This document shows, piece by piece, positions 16,521 to 24,674 of a DNA stretch of 33,829 bases. Both the position numbers and the translations under genes were made by a program. Positions within the stretch are counted from its first letter, which is position 1; each line of letters opens with the position of its first letter. The notes beneath the pieces were generated by a model. That model searched no databases and had not been told where the DNA came from. It saw only the letters and a program-made list of their open reading frames with translations. Source of the stretch: Clostridia bacterium (GTDB lineage: Bacteria; Bacillota; Clostridia; Christensenellales; Aristaeellaceae); the NCBI GenBank assembly GCA_017469265.1, contig JAFUGS010000013.1, positions 1 to 33,829 on the forward strand. The letters are read 5' to 3'.

Positions 16521-17276
16521 ATGAACATTGCGATTATTACCGCCGCGGGCACCGGCACCCGGACAAAACAGATGGTGCCAAAGCAGTTTCTGAACGTGAA
16601 TGACAAGCCGATCATCATCTATACCCTGGAGTGCTTCCAGCGGCATCCGGAGATCGACGCCATCTACGTGGCCATCCTGGAGGGCTGGGAGGGCTTCATG
16701 GACCTGTATGCCAAGCAGTTCCACATCACGAAGCTGAAGGGCATCGTCCGGGGCGGCGCCACGGGACAGGAATCCATCGAGAAGGTGCTGGCGGCGGTGG
16801 CGAAGGACTGCGGGCCGGAGGACCTGGTCATGGTGCACGACGGCAGCCGGCCCTACCTGCCCCAGCGGGTGATTACGGAGAACCTGCGGGTCTGCCGGGA
16901 GCACGGCAACGCCATCGCGGCGGTGGACACGAAGGAAGCCATGCTGCAGACGGAGGACAAGATCAAGTCCAACATCAGCATTGACCGGGAGATCCTCTAC
17001 CGGACCCAGACGCCGCACACCATGCCCCTGGGGGCCATGCTGGCCCTGCACCGGGAGGCGGAGGCGCGGGGGATCACCGGCTCCGTGGCCACCTGTACCC
17101 TGCTGATCGAGTGCGGATACACGGTGTGGTTCTCCCGGGGATCGGACCTGAATTTCAAGATCACCTCCCTGGAGGATCTGATGATCTTCCGGGCCCTGGT
17201 GTCGGTGATGGATAAGCTGAACCTGGAGGAGGAAACGGAGTTTCCCAATGTAAAAAGCCTGGAGGAAAACGCATGA
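16521..17276 (+). CDS. IspD/TarI-like cytidylyltransferase
   Basis: A 251-residue GT-A-like nucleotidyltransferase that should join CMP from CTP to an alcohol or polyol phosphate. Marks are AAGTGTR (8-14), PKQF (20-23), VHDGSRP (105-111), the QTPHTM segment and the C-terminal NFKITSLEDL. The body resembles IspD (methylerythritol) and TarI (ribitol) enzymes. The ATG has GGAGGGAGG upstream, and its stop overlaps the ThDP enzyme gene by four bases (ATGA). Given that partner and the nearby CDP-glycerol transferase-like protein, it probably makes a CDP-linked glycan precursor. No TarJ-type dehydrogenase is adjacent, so ribitol is not the obvious substrate. Housekeeping IspD is less likely here. 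Confidence 0.85.
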   Translation: MNIAIITAAGTGTRTKQMVPKQFLNVNDKPIIIYTLECFQRHPEIDAIYVAILEGWEGFMDLYAKQFHITKLKGIVRGGATGQESIEKVLAAVAKDCGPEDLVMVHDGSRPYLPQRVITENLRVCREHGNAIAAVDTKEAMLQTEDKIKSNISIDREILYRTQTPHTMPLGAMLALHREAEARGITGSVATCTLLIECGYTVWFSRGSDLNFKITSLEDLMIFRALVSVMDKLNLEEETEFPNVKSLEENA

Positions 17277-19069
17277 ACGTCGCGGAGTACATCGTCAAAT
17301 ACGTGGAATACCGGGAAATTGAGCACGCCTACGTCATCGTGGGCGGCGCGGCCCTGTGGATCTGCAAGGCCCTGGGCCAGTCCAAAAAGCTGAAGTTCAC
17401 CTTCGTCAACCATGAGCAGGCGGCGGTAATGGGGGCCGACGGCTACGCCCGCATCAGCGGCAAGGCCGGCGTGGCCTTCGTGACCAACGGCCCCGCCCTG
17501 ACCAACACGGTGACGGGCATGGCCCAGGCCTATGTGGACTCCTCCCCGGTGGTGCTGTTCACCGGGGATTCCAACAGCCGGCACGTCCGCTTCGAGGGGG
17601 AGAACGGCCTGCGCCAGTACGGCACCCAGGACGTGAAGACCCACCGGATCATGGAGCCGGTGACCAAGAAGGTCTATACCCTGGAGGACCCGGCGAAGAC
17701 CGCCGAGGTGCTGGCGGAGGCCTTCTATCTGGCGGAGAGCGGGCGCCCCGGCCCCGTCTGCGTCCATGTGCCCATTGACATCCAGAGCGCGGAATGCCCC
17801 TGCGCCTTCCCGCCGGCCTGGACGCCCCCCGCGGAGCCGGAGATCCCCGCGGAGACGGTGGCGGACGTGCTGCGCCAGCTGAAGGCCGCGAAGCGCCCCC
17901 TGATCCTGGCGGGGCAGGGCGTGCGCCTGGCCGGGATGGTGGAAACGTTCCGGCGGCTGCTGCCCATGATCGATGTGCCGGTGGTCAACGCCCGCATGGG
18001 CATTGACACCATCCAGACGGATAATCCCTATTACGCGGGGCGCTGCGGCAACCACGGTTTCCGCTCCGCCCATTTCGCCCTGCAGACCTGCGACACGCTC
18101 CTGATCCTGGGCAGCCGGCTGGCCCCGAACACCACGGGCTACAACGTGCCGGATTTCGCGAAGCAGGCGAAGAAGATCCTCGTGGAATGCGACCCGGCGG
18201 AGCTGAAGCAGTACGGGGTGAAGATCGACGAAAACATCCAGGGGGATCTGCGGGACTTCCTGGGGAAGGCGGAGAGCCTGCTGGCAGCGGAAAAAACGCT
18301 GCGGGGGAGCCATCCGCGCTGGGTGTCCGTGTGCCAGGACTGGCTGCGCCGCTATCCCGTGGTGCAGGACAAGTACCTGCGGGGGGAAATCATCAATTCC
18401 TACTGGCTGGTGGACACGGTGACGAAGCTGGCGGGGGAGGAGGACATCGCCATCGCGGATACCGGCTCCTCCTGCAGCATCGTGGCCCAGGCCTGGCGGG
18501 TGCGGGAGAAGCAGCGGGTGCTGATCTCCGGCGGCCTGTCCGCCATGGGGTACTGGGCCACCTCCCTGGGCCTGGCGGAGGCCAACCGGGGAAAGGGGCA
18601 GGTGCTCTGCTTCGTGGGGGACGGCGCTCTGCAGATGAACATTCAGGAGTTCGCCACCCTGGCGGCCTATCAGATTCCGGTCAAAATCTTCCTGGTGACC
18701 AATGACGGCTACCAGTTCGTCCGCATGAGCCAGGGCGGGTACAACATCCATCCCCCCTTCGGCACGGACGCCTCCGACGGGGTGCCGATTCCGAACATGG
18801 AAAAGGTGACAAAGGCCTACGGGCTGAACTACCTGCGCTGCGAAAAGCCGGCGGAAATGGAGGCCCGGGTCCGGGAAGCCCTGGCGGCCCAGGGCCCCAC
18901 GGTGTGCGAGGTGTTTGTCAGCAAGGATCTGGAGGTGGAGCCCCGGCTGAAGTCCGTGGCCCGGCCGGACGGCACCTTTGGCATGCCCAGCTATGAAAAC
19001 CTGTATCCGAACCTGCCGGAAGACGTGCTGAAGGCGGAGATGGCGAAAGCCTTCGCGGACGGGGACTGA
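17273..19069 (+). CDS. Thiamine-diphosphate-dependent enzyme, acetolactate-synthase-like
   Basis: A 598-residue three-domain ThDP enzyme: an N-terminal pyrimidine-binding domain with catalytic Glu48 (NHEQAAVMGADGYAR), a central Rossmann-like domain (about 195-335), and a C-terminal diphosphate-binding domain with GDG (449-451), 25 residues and then ND (477-478), the standard magnesium/ThDP motif. Length fits acetohydroxyacid synthases, but no small subunit or ilvC is adjacent. It overlaps the cytidylyltransferase gene by four bases. Among glycan enzymes of this family YerE, known for yersiniose, adds a pyruvate-derived two-carbon unit to a CDP-keto-sugar. A similar carboligation, or a decarboxylation, making a CDP-linked precursor is a reasonable inference. 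The substrate is unknown. Confidence 0.85.
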   Translation: MNVAEYIVKYVEYREIEHAYVIVGGAALWICKALGQSKKLKFTFVNHEQAAVMGADGYARISGKAGVAFVTNGPALTNTVTGMAQAYVDSSPVVLFTGDSNSRHVRFEGENGLRQYGTQDVKTHRIMEPVTKKVYTLEDPAKTAEVLAEAFYLAESGRPGPVCVHVPIDIQSAECPCAFPPAWTPPAEPEIPAETVADVLRQLKAAKRPLILAGQGVRLAGMVETFRRLLPMIDVPVVNARMGIDTIQTDNPYYAGRCGNHGFRSAHFALQTCDTLLILGSRLAPNTTGYNVPDFAKQAKKILVECDPAELKQYGVKIDENIQGDLRDFLGKAESLLAAEKTLRGSHPRWVSVCQDWLRRYPVVQDKYLRGEIINSYWLVDTVTKLAGEEDIAIADTGSSCSIVAQAWRVREKQRVLISGGLSAMGYWATSLGLAEANRGKGQVLCFVGDGALQMNIQEFATLAAYQIPVKIFLVTNDGYQFVRMSQGGYNIHPPFGTDASDGVPIPNMEKVTKAYGLNYLRCEKPAEMEARVREALAAQGPTVCEVFVSKDLEVEPRLKSVARPDGTFGMPSYENLYPNLPEDVLKAEMAKAFADGD

Positions 19070-19078
19070 CCGTCCGCG
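19054..19078 (+). other. Nine-pair hairpin spanning the stop codon of the ThDP enzyme gene
   Basis: CGCGGACGG/CCGTCCGCG (19054-19062 with 19070-19078) closes a seven-base loop containing the TGA stop. There is no U-tract. Translating ribosomes would disrupt it, so it could couple translation of this gene to the fate of the downstream message. Confidence 0.45.
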
Positions 19079-19111
19079 GCCGGGATCAGGAAAGGGAAAG
19101 GAGAAAGCGCC

Positions 19112-20452
19112 ATGCGCCTGCTGGACCGCGTCATTCATGTCCCCTACGTGTGGGAAAACCTGCGGAAGGCGGGGCTGCTGAAGGGGTATGAACGGAGGGC
19201 GTTCCGCCGCCTGGAGAAGGCGAAGACGGAGATCGACGCGCGGCTGGCCCGGAAGGCGGCCGCCGGGGAAAAGGTGAACGTGGTTTTCGTCTGCCACCGG
19301 CCCCAGGTCTGGCCCTCCCTGAAGCCCGTGTATGAGGCGCTGAAGGCGGATCCCCGTTTCCAGGTTCAAATCGTCGCCATTCCCCAGCGCAGCCCGGTGA
19401 AGGGCCTGGGGTACCTGAACGAGATCTATACCTCCGAGGGCGCGGAGGCTTTTTTCCGGCCGGAGGGCTGCCTGGAGGGGTACGACTACGAAAAGAAGCG
19501 GTGGCTGGATCTGCGGACGCTGGCGCCGGACTACGTCTTTTTCCAGCAGCCCTACAACGTGGCCCGGCCAGACGCCTACACCAGCGCCGCGGTCTCGGCC
19601 TACGCGAAGGTCTGCTACATTACCTACTACATCATGCTGGACATTGACCACCGGACCGTGGACTGCACGCCGGTGGATTTCCTGCATGATCTGTCCTTCT
19701 ACTTTTCCCAGAACGCGGCGGACGCGGTGTTCATCCGGGGCCGGCTGGAAAAGGGCGGCCCCAACCTGTGCCGGGTGGAAATCACCGGGCATCCCCGGCT
19801 GGAGGGGCTGGAAAGGCACCGGGCGGACACCTGTGACCGATGGGACCGGCCGGACCGGTTCAAGGTTCTCTGGGCGCCGCGGTGGACCACCCACGAGGGC
19901 AACTGCCACTTCTTCGCCTACCGGGAGCCGCTGACGGCCTGGTGCGAGGCGGACGCGGACACGGAGCTGATGCTGCGGCCCCATCCCCAGGCCTTTAAGG
20001 AATGGCGCAGCACCGGCGAGATGGACGCGGCGGGGGAGGCGGCCCTGCGGGAAAGCTTCCGGCGGGAGCGGTTCCACCTGGACGAGGAGGAGAATTTTTA
20101 CCCCCAGCTGTTCACCGCGGATGTACTGATCACGGATCCCTCCTCCCTGATCATCGACGCGTACTTTACCGGCAAACCGATCATTTACTGCGCCAGCGGC
20201 GGCCGCAACGACGGCGTCACCGAGGTGCTGCGCCCCGGCCTGTACTGGACGGAGAGCTGGGACGAGGTGGCGCGGACGCTGGACATGCTGCGGGCCGGGG
20301 AGGATCCCCTGCGGGAAATCCGGGCGGAATGCGCCCGGCAGTACCAGGGGGCGGACGGCGCGGCGCCCACCCGGAAAATCGTGGACATTCTGCGGGCGGA
20401 CGCCCTGGGACCGGGGGCGGCGGATCCCGCCGGAGGAAAGGAGAACCCATGA
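19112..20452 (+). CDS. CDP-glycerol glycerophosphotransferase-like protein, second copy
   Basis: A 446-residue transferase of the TagB/TagF type. It has a basic N-terminal helix region likely to touch the membrane, a middle WAPRWTTHEGN motif, RPHPQ (289-293) and the donor-site block DVLITDPSSLIIDAY (337-351) followed by GKPIIY. It has no N-terminal membrane helix, unlike the copy at 3070. GGAAAGGAG precedes the ATG, and its stop overlaps GtrII C by four bases. Placed after the cytidylyltransferase and ThDP enzyme, it is the natural candidate to transfer the CDP-activated group to the lipid-linked glycan, probably as a phosphodiester. Donor identity is inferred only from neighbours. Confidence 0.83.
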   Translation: MRLLDRVIHVPYVWENLRKAGLLKGYERRAFRRLEKAKTEIDARLARKAAAGEKVNVVFVCHRPQVWPSLKPVYEALKADPRFQVQIVAIPQRSPVKGLGYLNEIYTSEGAEAFFRPEGCLEGYDYEKKRWLDLRTLAPDYVFFQQPYNVARPDAYTSAAVSAYAKVCYITYYIMLDIDHRTVDCTPVDFLHDLSFYFSQNAADAVFIRGRLEKGGPNLCRVEITGHPRLEGLERHRADTCDRWDRPDRFKVLWAPRWTTHEGNCHFFAYREPLTAWCEADADTELMLRPHPQAFKEWRSTGEMDAAGEAALRESFRRERFHLDEEENFYPQLFTADVLITDPSSLIIDAYFTGKPIIYCASGGRNDGVTEVLRPGLYWTESWDEVARTLDMLRAGEDPLREIRAECARQYQGADGAAPTRKIVDILRADALGPGAADPAGGKENP

Positions 20453-21993
20453 CACGGGAAAGCAGGCCTGGGAAGCGCTTTTTCCGGCAGCCCGGGGGGC
20501 CGGCCCGGGCCGCTTTTTTGGGCGCGCTGATCGGGGGCCTGGTGGCCCAGGGCATGGGGCTTTTTAACAAATTCTCCTGGCATGACGATATTTTCCAGCT
20601 CTTCGGCACCGGCGCCACGATCACCTCCGGCCGCTGGATGCTGCAGGTGCTGATGGAGGCGGAGGATCTGCTCTTCGGCGGGCACTGCAGTCTGCCGCTG
20701 CTGCATGGCTTTTTCGCGCTGCTGTGCGTCGGGGCGTCCGCCGGGTTGATGGTGGCCCTGCTGCGGATCCGCCGTCCGCCGCTCTGCGCCCTGCTGGGGG
20801 CCGTGATGGCGGCCTTCCCCATGGTGACGGCGCTCTTCGGGTTCATATTTACGGCGCCGGCCTATTCGCTGGCCCTGCTGATGATCACGGCGGGGGCGTA
20901 CCTGCTCTGCGCGGAGGGCCGCTGGGGATGGAAGATCCCGGGGATCCTGCTGTGCGTCTGCTCTGTGGGTACCTACCAGGCCTTCCTGCCGCTGCTGCTG
21001 AGCCTCCTGCTGCTTTCCGACCTTCGGATGCTGGCGGAGGGGGAGCGGCCGCCGGCGGCCCTGCTGCGCCGCATGGCCGGCCAGGGGATCTGTCTCGTCC
21101 TGATTATGGCGCTCTATCTGGCGGGAAGCCGCTTCTTCCTCCGGAAATACGGCCTGGTGCTGGACACCTATATGGGCATCAATCAGGCGGCGTCCACCTC
21201 CCCGCTGGTCTATCTGGAGCGCGCGGGCCGGGCGTACCGGGAGTTCTTCCTGCCCTCCCGGAATGTGTCCTGGGACATGTATCCCCAGCACGCCCATTAC
21301 CTGTACCTGCTGATGCTCTGCGCGGACGGGCTCATGGGCCTGGGGCTGGCGTTCACCGCCTGGCGGCGGAGCCGCGGCCGGGGGGCGCTGACGCTGCTGC
21401 TCCTGGCGCTTTTCCCCCTGGGGTGCAATTTCATCTTCGTCATGTCGGAAGAGGTGCACAGCCTCATGACCTACGGTCAGGTGGCGCAGCTGGCGCTTTT
21501 CGTCTGGCTGGCGGACCGGACGGAGCTTCCGCGCCCGCGCTTCCGGCGGCTGATTCCCGGCCTGGCGGCGCTGGTGATGGCCGGCCTGGGCGTCATGTAT
21601 GCCCGGTATGACAATCAATGCTACCTGAAGACCGCCTTCCAGCAGCAGCAGGCCATTTCCTGGAACACGGCGCTGGTGGCGCGGATTAAGTCCGCGAAAG
21701 GGTACCGGGACGAGCTGCCCGTGGCCTGGGTCAACCGGACGGAGGCTCAGGACCGAACCCTGTACAACATCGGCGAGCTGGACTTCCTGCGGCTGTCCGG
21801 CTATGAGTACGACATCCAGACCTATGTCAACAACTGGGCCTGGGAAAGGTTCCTGGCCCGGTGGTGCGGCTTCGCGCCGGAAACGGTGGATCCGGAGACG
21901 GTTTCATCCCGGCCGGAGGTGGAGGGGATGCCCGCCTACCCGGCGGATGGATCCATCCAGGTGCTGGAGGACGTGGTGGTTGTCAAATTCTGA
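20449..21993 (+). CDS. GtrII-type polytopic glucosyltransferase, paralogue C
   Basis: A 514-residue membrane protein with the shared GtrII landmarks: NKFSWHDD (Asp46-Asp47), a TITSGRWML segment, YQAFLP loop, ARYDNQCYLK, QQQQAIS and the PADGSI...VVVKF tail. It differs from A and B in lacking the SHPY motif (here TAPAYS), a loop that could shape acceptor choice. The start is ATG 20449, with GGAGGAAAGGAG upstream, overlapping the preceding transferase by four bases. A much longer in-frame upstream reading is only a shadow. Coupling to the CDP-glycerol transferase-like gene suggests that both act on the same repeat unit. Codon use matches its G+C-rich surroundings. Confidence 0.86.
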   Translation: MTRESRPGKRFFRQPGGPARAAFLGALIGGLVAQGMGLFNKFSWHDDIFQLFGTGATITSGRWMLQVLMEAEDLLFGGHCSLPLLHGFFALLCVGASAGLMVALLRIRRPPLCALLGAVMAAFPMVTALFGFIFTAPAYSLALLMITAGAYLLCAEGRWGWKIPGILLCVCSVGTYQAFLPLLLSLLLLSDLRMLAEGERPPAALLRRMAGQGICLVLIMALYLAGSRFFLRKYGLVLDTYMGINQAASTSPLVYLERAGRAYREFFLPSRNVSWDMYPQHAHYLYLLMLCADGLMGLGLAFTAWRRSRGRGALTLLLLALFPLGCNFIFVMSEEVHSLMTYGQVAQLALFVWLADRTELPRPRFRRLIPGLAALVMAGLGVMYARYDNQCYLKTAFQQQQAISWNTALVARIKSAKGYRDELPVAWVNRTEAQDRTLYNIGELDFLRLSGYEYDIQTYVNNWAWERFLARWCGFAPETVDPETVSSRPEVEGMPAYPADGSIQVLEDVVVVKF

Positions 21994-22011
21994 GAGAGGG
22001 GGCGCCGGCGG

Positions 22012-23037
22012 GTGAAAATCTCCTTCCTGGTGACGTACTATCAGCAGGCGCGGTTCGTGGCGGAGAGCATGGACAGCCTGCTGGCGCTGGAAAAGCCGGC
22101 GGAGTGGGAAATCCTCATCGGGGATGACGGCTCCACGGACGGGACGGCGGAGGCGGCCCGGGCTTACGTGGACCGGGATCCCGCCCATATCCGGCTCTTT
22201 GTCATGGATCGGGATCCCGCCCGGAAGTACAACGCCGTGGAGCGGGCCAGCCGGAACCGGCTGAACCTGGTGCGCCACGCCACCGGGGACTGCTTCACCC
22301 TCATGGACGGGGACGATTTTTATTCGGAGACGGACTTTATCCCCCAGGCCCTGCGCCTGCTGGCGGATCATCCGGAGGTCAGCGTGGTGGCGTTCGACAC
22401 CTGGCGGTACAGGGAGGGGGACGCCCGGAAGGCCCGGAAGGCCGGAGACCCGACCCCCGTGGTGACCCATCGCGGCCGCTATCTCCGGTGGGACTACACC
22501 CACGCCGGGGCCTGCGTGTTCCGGCGGGATCCGGCGCCGGACGCCCTGGCGGCGCCGGAGAAAATCGGGCTGTTTGACGATAACGGGATCACCCTTTTCG
22601 CCCTGAACCGGGGCCGGATGATCCGGGTGCGCCGCCCGGTGTACGCCTACCGCCAGGCGGCGGGGGAAAGCGTCTACACGGCCATGCGCGCCCAGGAGCG
22701 GGCCGCGCTGAACCTGGCGGGGCTGGGCGCCTGCCTGGCCATGATGGACCGGAAATGGGAAGAAGCCGTGCTGGCCCGGTTTGCCACGGCGGTGTGGATG
22801 GCCTGGTTCCTGCGGAACCGGATGACGGAGGGCCTGACCCCGGAAAAGCGGGAAACCTATCTGGCGGCCTGCCGGCGGGCGGGCTTCCGGGAAGGGGAAA
22901 TGCTGATGGGCTATCCGGCGCTGGAGCCGGCAGAGCGGCGGCGCCTTCGGAAATGGGTCCGCCGGACGGGGCGGCTGAGCCCGCCCCGGGTGCTGTACGC
23001 CTGGCTGGAGGTTCATCGCGGGAGGCGGAAGCCGTGA
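22012..23037 (+). CDS. Family 2 glycosyltransferase
   Basis: A 341-residue GT-A-fold enzyme with the usual N-terminal strand (SFLVTYYQQ), the donor-binding GDDGSTDGT (37-45) and the metal-site LMDGDD (97-102). The C-terminal third is basic and Trp/Arg-rich, probably membrane-associating. It begins with GTG 22012 about ten bases after GAGAGGGGG, 18 bases after GtrII C, and its TGA overlaps the GTG of the flippase gene. It should add one sugar to the cytoplasmic lipid-linked repeat unit. Because the operon also makes a dTDP-3-amino sugar, that donor is a fair guess, but nothing in the sequence fixes it. Confidence 0.88.
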   Translation: MKISFLVTYYQQARFVAESMDSLLALEKPAEWEILIGDDGSTDGTAEAARAYVDRDPAHIRLFVMDRDPARKYNAVERASRNRLNLVRHATGDCFTLMDGDDFYSETDFIPQALRLLADHPEVSVVAFDTWRYREGDARKARKAGDPTPVVTHRGRYLRWDYTHAGACVFRRDPAPDALAAPEKIGLFDDNGITLFALNRGRMIRVRRPVYAYRQAAGESVYTAMRAQERAALNLAGLGACLAMMDRKWEEAVLARFATAVWMAWFLRNRMTEGLTPEKRETYLAACRRAGFREGEMLMGYPALEPAERRRLRKWVRRTGRLSPPRVLYAWLEVHRGRRKP

Positions 23038-24548
23038 ACAAGCAGATCAGCAGGGGGGTCATGCTTTCCTTCGTGGCCCAGGGCATCGCCATCCTGGTCA
23101 ACCTGGTTTATACCCCCTTCATTATCCGGATTCTGGGGCAGAATGAGTACGGGCTGTACCAGCTGGTACAGTCCGTGGTCAACTATCTGAACCTGATGAA
23201 CTTCGGCTTCACCGGCGCCTACATCAGCTTCTACGCCCGGGCGAAGGCGGAAAGCGGCGAGGAGGGCGTCGCCCGGCTGAACGGCATGTTCCTGCGGATT
23301 TTTCTGACGATCACGCTGGTATGCGTGGCGGCGGGGGTCTTCCTGGTGAGCCATATTCAGCTGCTGGGTTCCCGGCTGTCGGCGGCGGATTACGTCACCG
23401 CCCGGAAGCTGATGATCCTGCTGGTGGCCAACCTGGCCTGCTCCTTCCCGAACTCGGTGTTCACGGTGTACATCGCCGCCCGGGAGCGCTTCGTCTTCAA
23501 GCAGGGGGTCACCATCCTGAATTACGCCCTGATTCCCCTCTGCGGCCTGCCGGCGCTGTACATGGGGCTGGGCTCCGTGGGGCTGGCGGCGGTGACCCTG
23601 GGGCTGGCGCTGCTGCGGCTGGGGCTGAACATGGGCTACTGCCTGGGAAAGCTGCGGATGCGCTTCCGCTTTGGCCGCTTCGACAGGGCGCTGTTCGCGG
23701 GGCTGGTGGGGTTCACCTTCTTCATCTTCCTCAGCGACGTGGTGGACCAGCTGAACACCAATGTGGACAAATTCCTGCTGGGGCGGCTCATGGGCACCGG
23801 GGCGGTGGCGGTTTACAGCGTGGGCTTTGAGCTCAGCACCTACTTCACCTTCTGCTCCTGGGTCATTCCGGAGATGTTCATGCCGGAGGCCAACCGGATC
23901 GCCGTGGAGGAGGGGGACAACGGGAAGCTGACGGAGATGTTTGCCCGCGTCGGCCGGTACAACAACTATATCCTGCTGCTGGTGCTGACGGGCTTCATCC
24001 TGGCGGGCCGGCCCTTCATCCGCCTGTGGGCGGGGGAAGGATACGAGGTGTCCTACCAGGCGGGGGTGATCCTGATGCTGGCCCGGTACATTCCCGCGGT
24101 CCAGACCATGGGGGTCACCATCCAGAACGCGAAGCGCATGCACCGGCCCCGGGCGGTGATCTACTTTGTCATCGCGTGCGTCAACGTGGCAGCCAGCATC
24201 GGGCTGATCCGCCTGTGGGGCGTGGTGGGCACCAGCCTGGGCACCCTGGCGGCGGTGGCGCTGGGGGCCGGGCTGTTCATGAATCTGTACTACCATTTCC
24301 GGATCGGGCTGAACGTGAAAACCTTCTGGCGGGCGCTGCTGCGCTGGACGCTGATGGCGCTGCTGCTCTGCGGCGGGGCGGGCCTGGTGATCCGGGGTAT
24401 CTCCCTGGACAGCTGGCCCCGGCTGGCCGCCTTCGTGCTGATCTATTCCGGGCTGTACCTGGCGCTGCTGTGGACCCTGGGCATGCGCCCCGGGGAGAAA
24501 AAGGAAATCCGGCAGGCCCTGGCGGGGCTCCGGGGCCGGAAGGGCTGA
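23034..24548 (+). CDS. Wzx-type polysaccharide flippase
   Basis: A 504-residue protein with about 14 hydrophobic segments in the polysaccharide-transport (MOP superfamily) pattern. It has the N-terminal Gly- and Phe-rich first helix, GQNEYGLYQL after helix two, the DQLNTNVDKFLLG segment in the middle, and further helix pairs to the end. It would flip the finished lipid-linked repeat unit outward. GTG 23034 lies 8 bases after GGAGG and overlaps the previous stop. A longer upstream reading runs through the GT2 gene and is rejected. It is the only full-size flippase visible; the SMR pair and GtrA proteins probably handle single lipid-linked sugars. Confidence 0.93.
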   Translation: MNKQISRGVMLSFVAQGIAILVNLVYTPFIIRILGQNEYGLYQLVQSVVNYLNLMNFGFTGAYISFYARAKAESGEEGVARLNGMFLRIFLTITLVCVAAGVFLVSHIQLLGSRLSAADYVTARKLMILLVANLACSFPNSVFTVYIAARERFVFKQGVTILNYALIPLCGLPALYMGLGSVGLAAVTLGLALLRLGLNMGYCLGKLRMRFRFGRFDRALFAGLVGFTFFIFLSDVVDQLNTNVDKFLLGRLMGTGAVAVYSVGFELSTYFTFCSWVIPEMFMPEANRIAVEEGDNGKLTEMFARVGRYNNYILLLVLTGFILAGRPFIRLWAGEGYEVSYQAGVILMLARYIPAVQTMGVTIQNAKRMHRPRAVIYFVIACVNVAASIGLIRLWGVVGTSLGTLAAVALGAGLFMNLYYHFRIGLNVKTFWRALLRWTLMALLLCGGAGLVIRGISLDSWPRLAAFVLIYSGLYLALLWTLGMRPGEKKEIRQALAGLRGRKG

Positions 24549-24615
24549 GGATCCCCGCGGGCCGGGCTTCCCCCTCCGGGAAACGGAAACAGCGAAAATG
24601 GACCGGAAACCGCCG

Positions 24616-24631
24616 CGGAAGAGCGCTTCCG
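24616..24631 (+). other. Hairpin in the flippase-GtrII D gap
   Basis: CGGAAG/CTTCCG (24616-24621 with 24626-24631) closes an AGCG loop within the 126-base gap. A second small stem CGGGA/TCCCG follows closely. No U-tract is present. It is another intra-operon structure at a module boundary. Confidence 0.35.
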
Positions 24632-24674
24632 AGGCGGGAAATCCCGGTGGAACGCAAGGAAAGGAACACAAGGC

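Noticed and set aside
14396-16618. A 740-residue open frame on the minus strand
   Set aside because: It is antisense to the DUF2142 gene, which has clear membrane segments and motifs; the shadow has none.
17273-19069. Housekeeping acetolactate synthase (ilvB)
   Set aside because: No small subunit, ilvC or ilvD is nearby, and the gene overlaps a cytidylyltransferase in a glycan operon, so a specialised role is more likely, though not proven.
16521-19069. Phosphonate pathway (phosphonopyruvate decarboxylase plus CMP-phosphonate cytidylyltransferase)
   Set aside because: No PEP mutase is present, and the ThDP enzyme has the full three-domain acetolactate-synthase length rather than the shorter decarboxylase length.
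20002-20448. N-terminal extension of GtrII C by 149 residues
   Set aside because: It runs out of frame through the preceding transferase gene; the ATG at 20449 has a good ribosome site and fits the paralogue starts.
16997-20455. A 1152-residue open frame on the minus strand
   Set aside because: It lies fully opposite the cytidylyltransferase, ThDP and transferase genes, has no recognisable domain, and is rich in His, Gln, Arg, Pro and Gly as expected from the antisense of G+C-rich codons.
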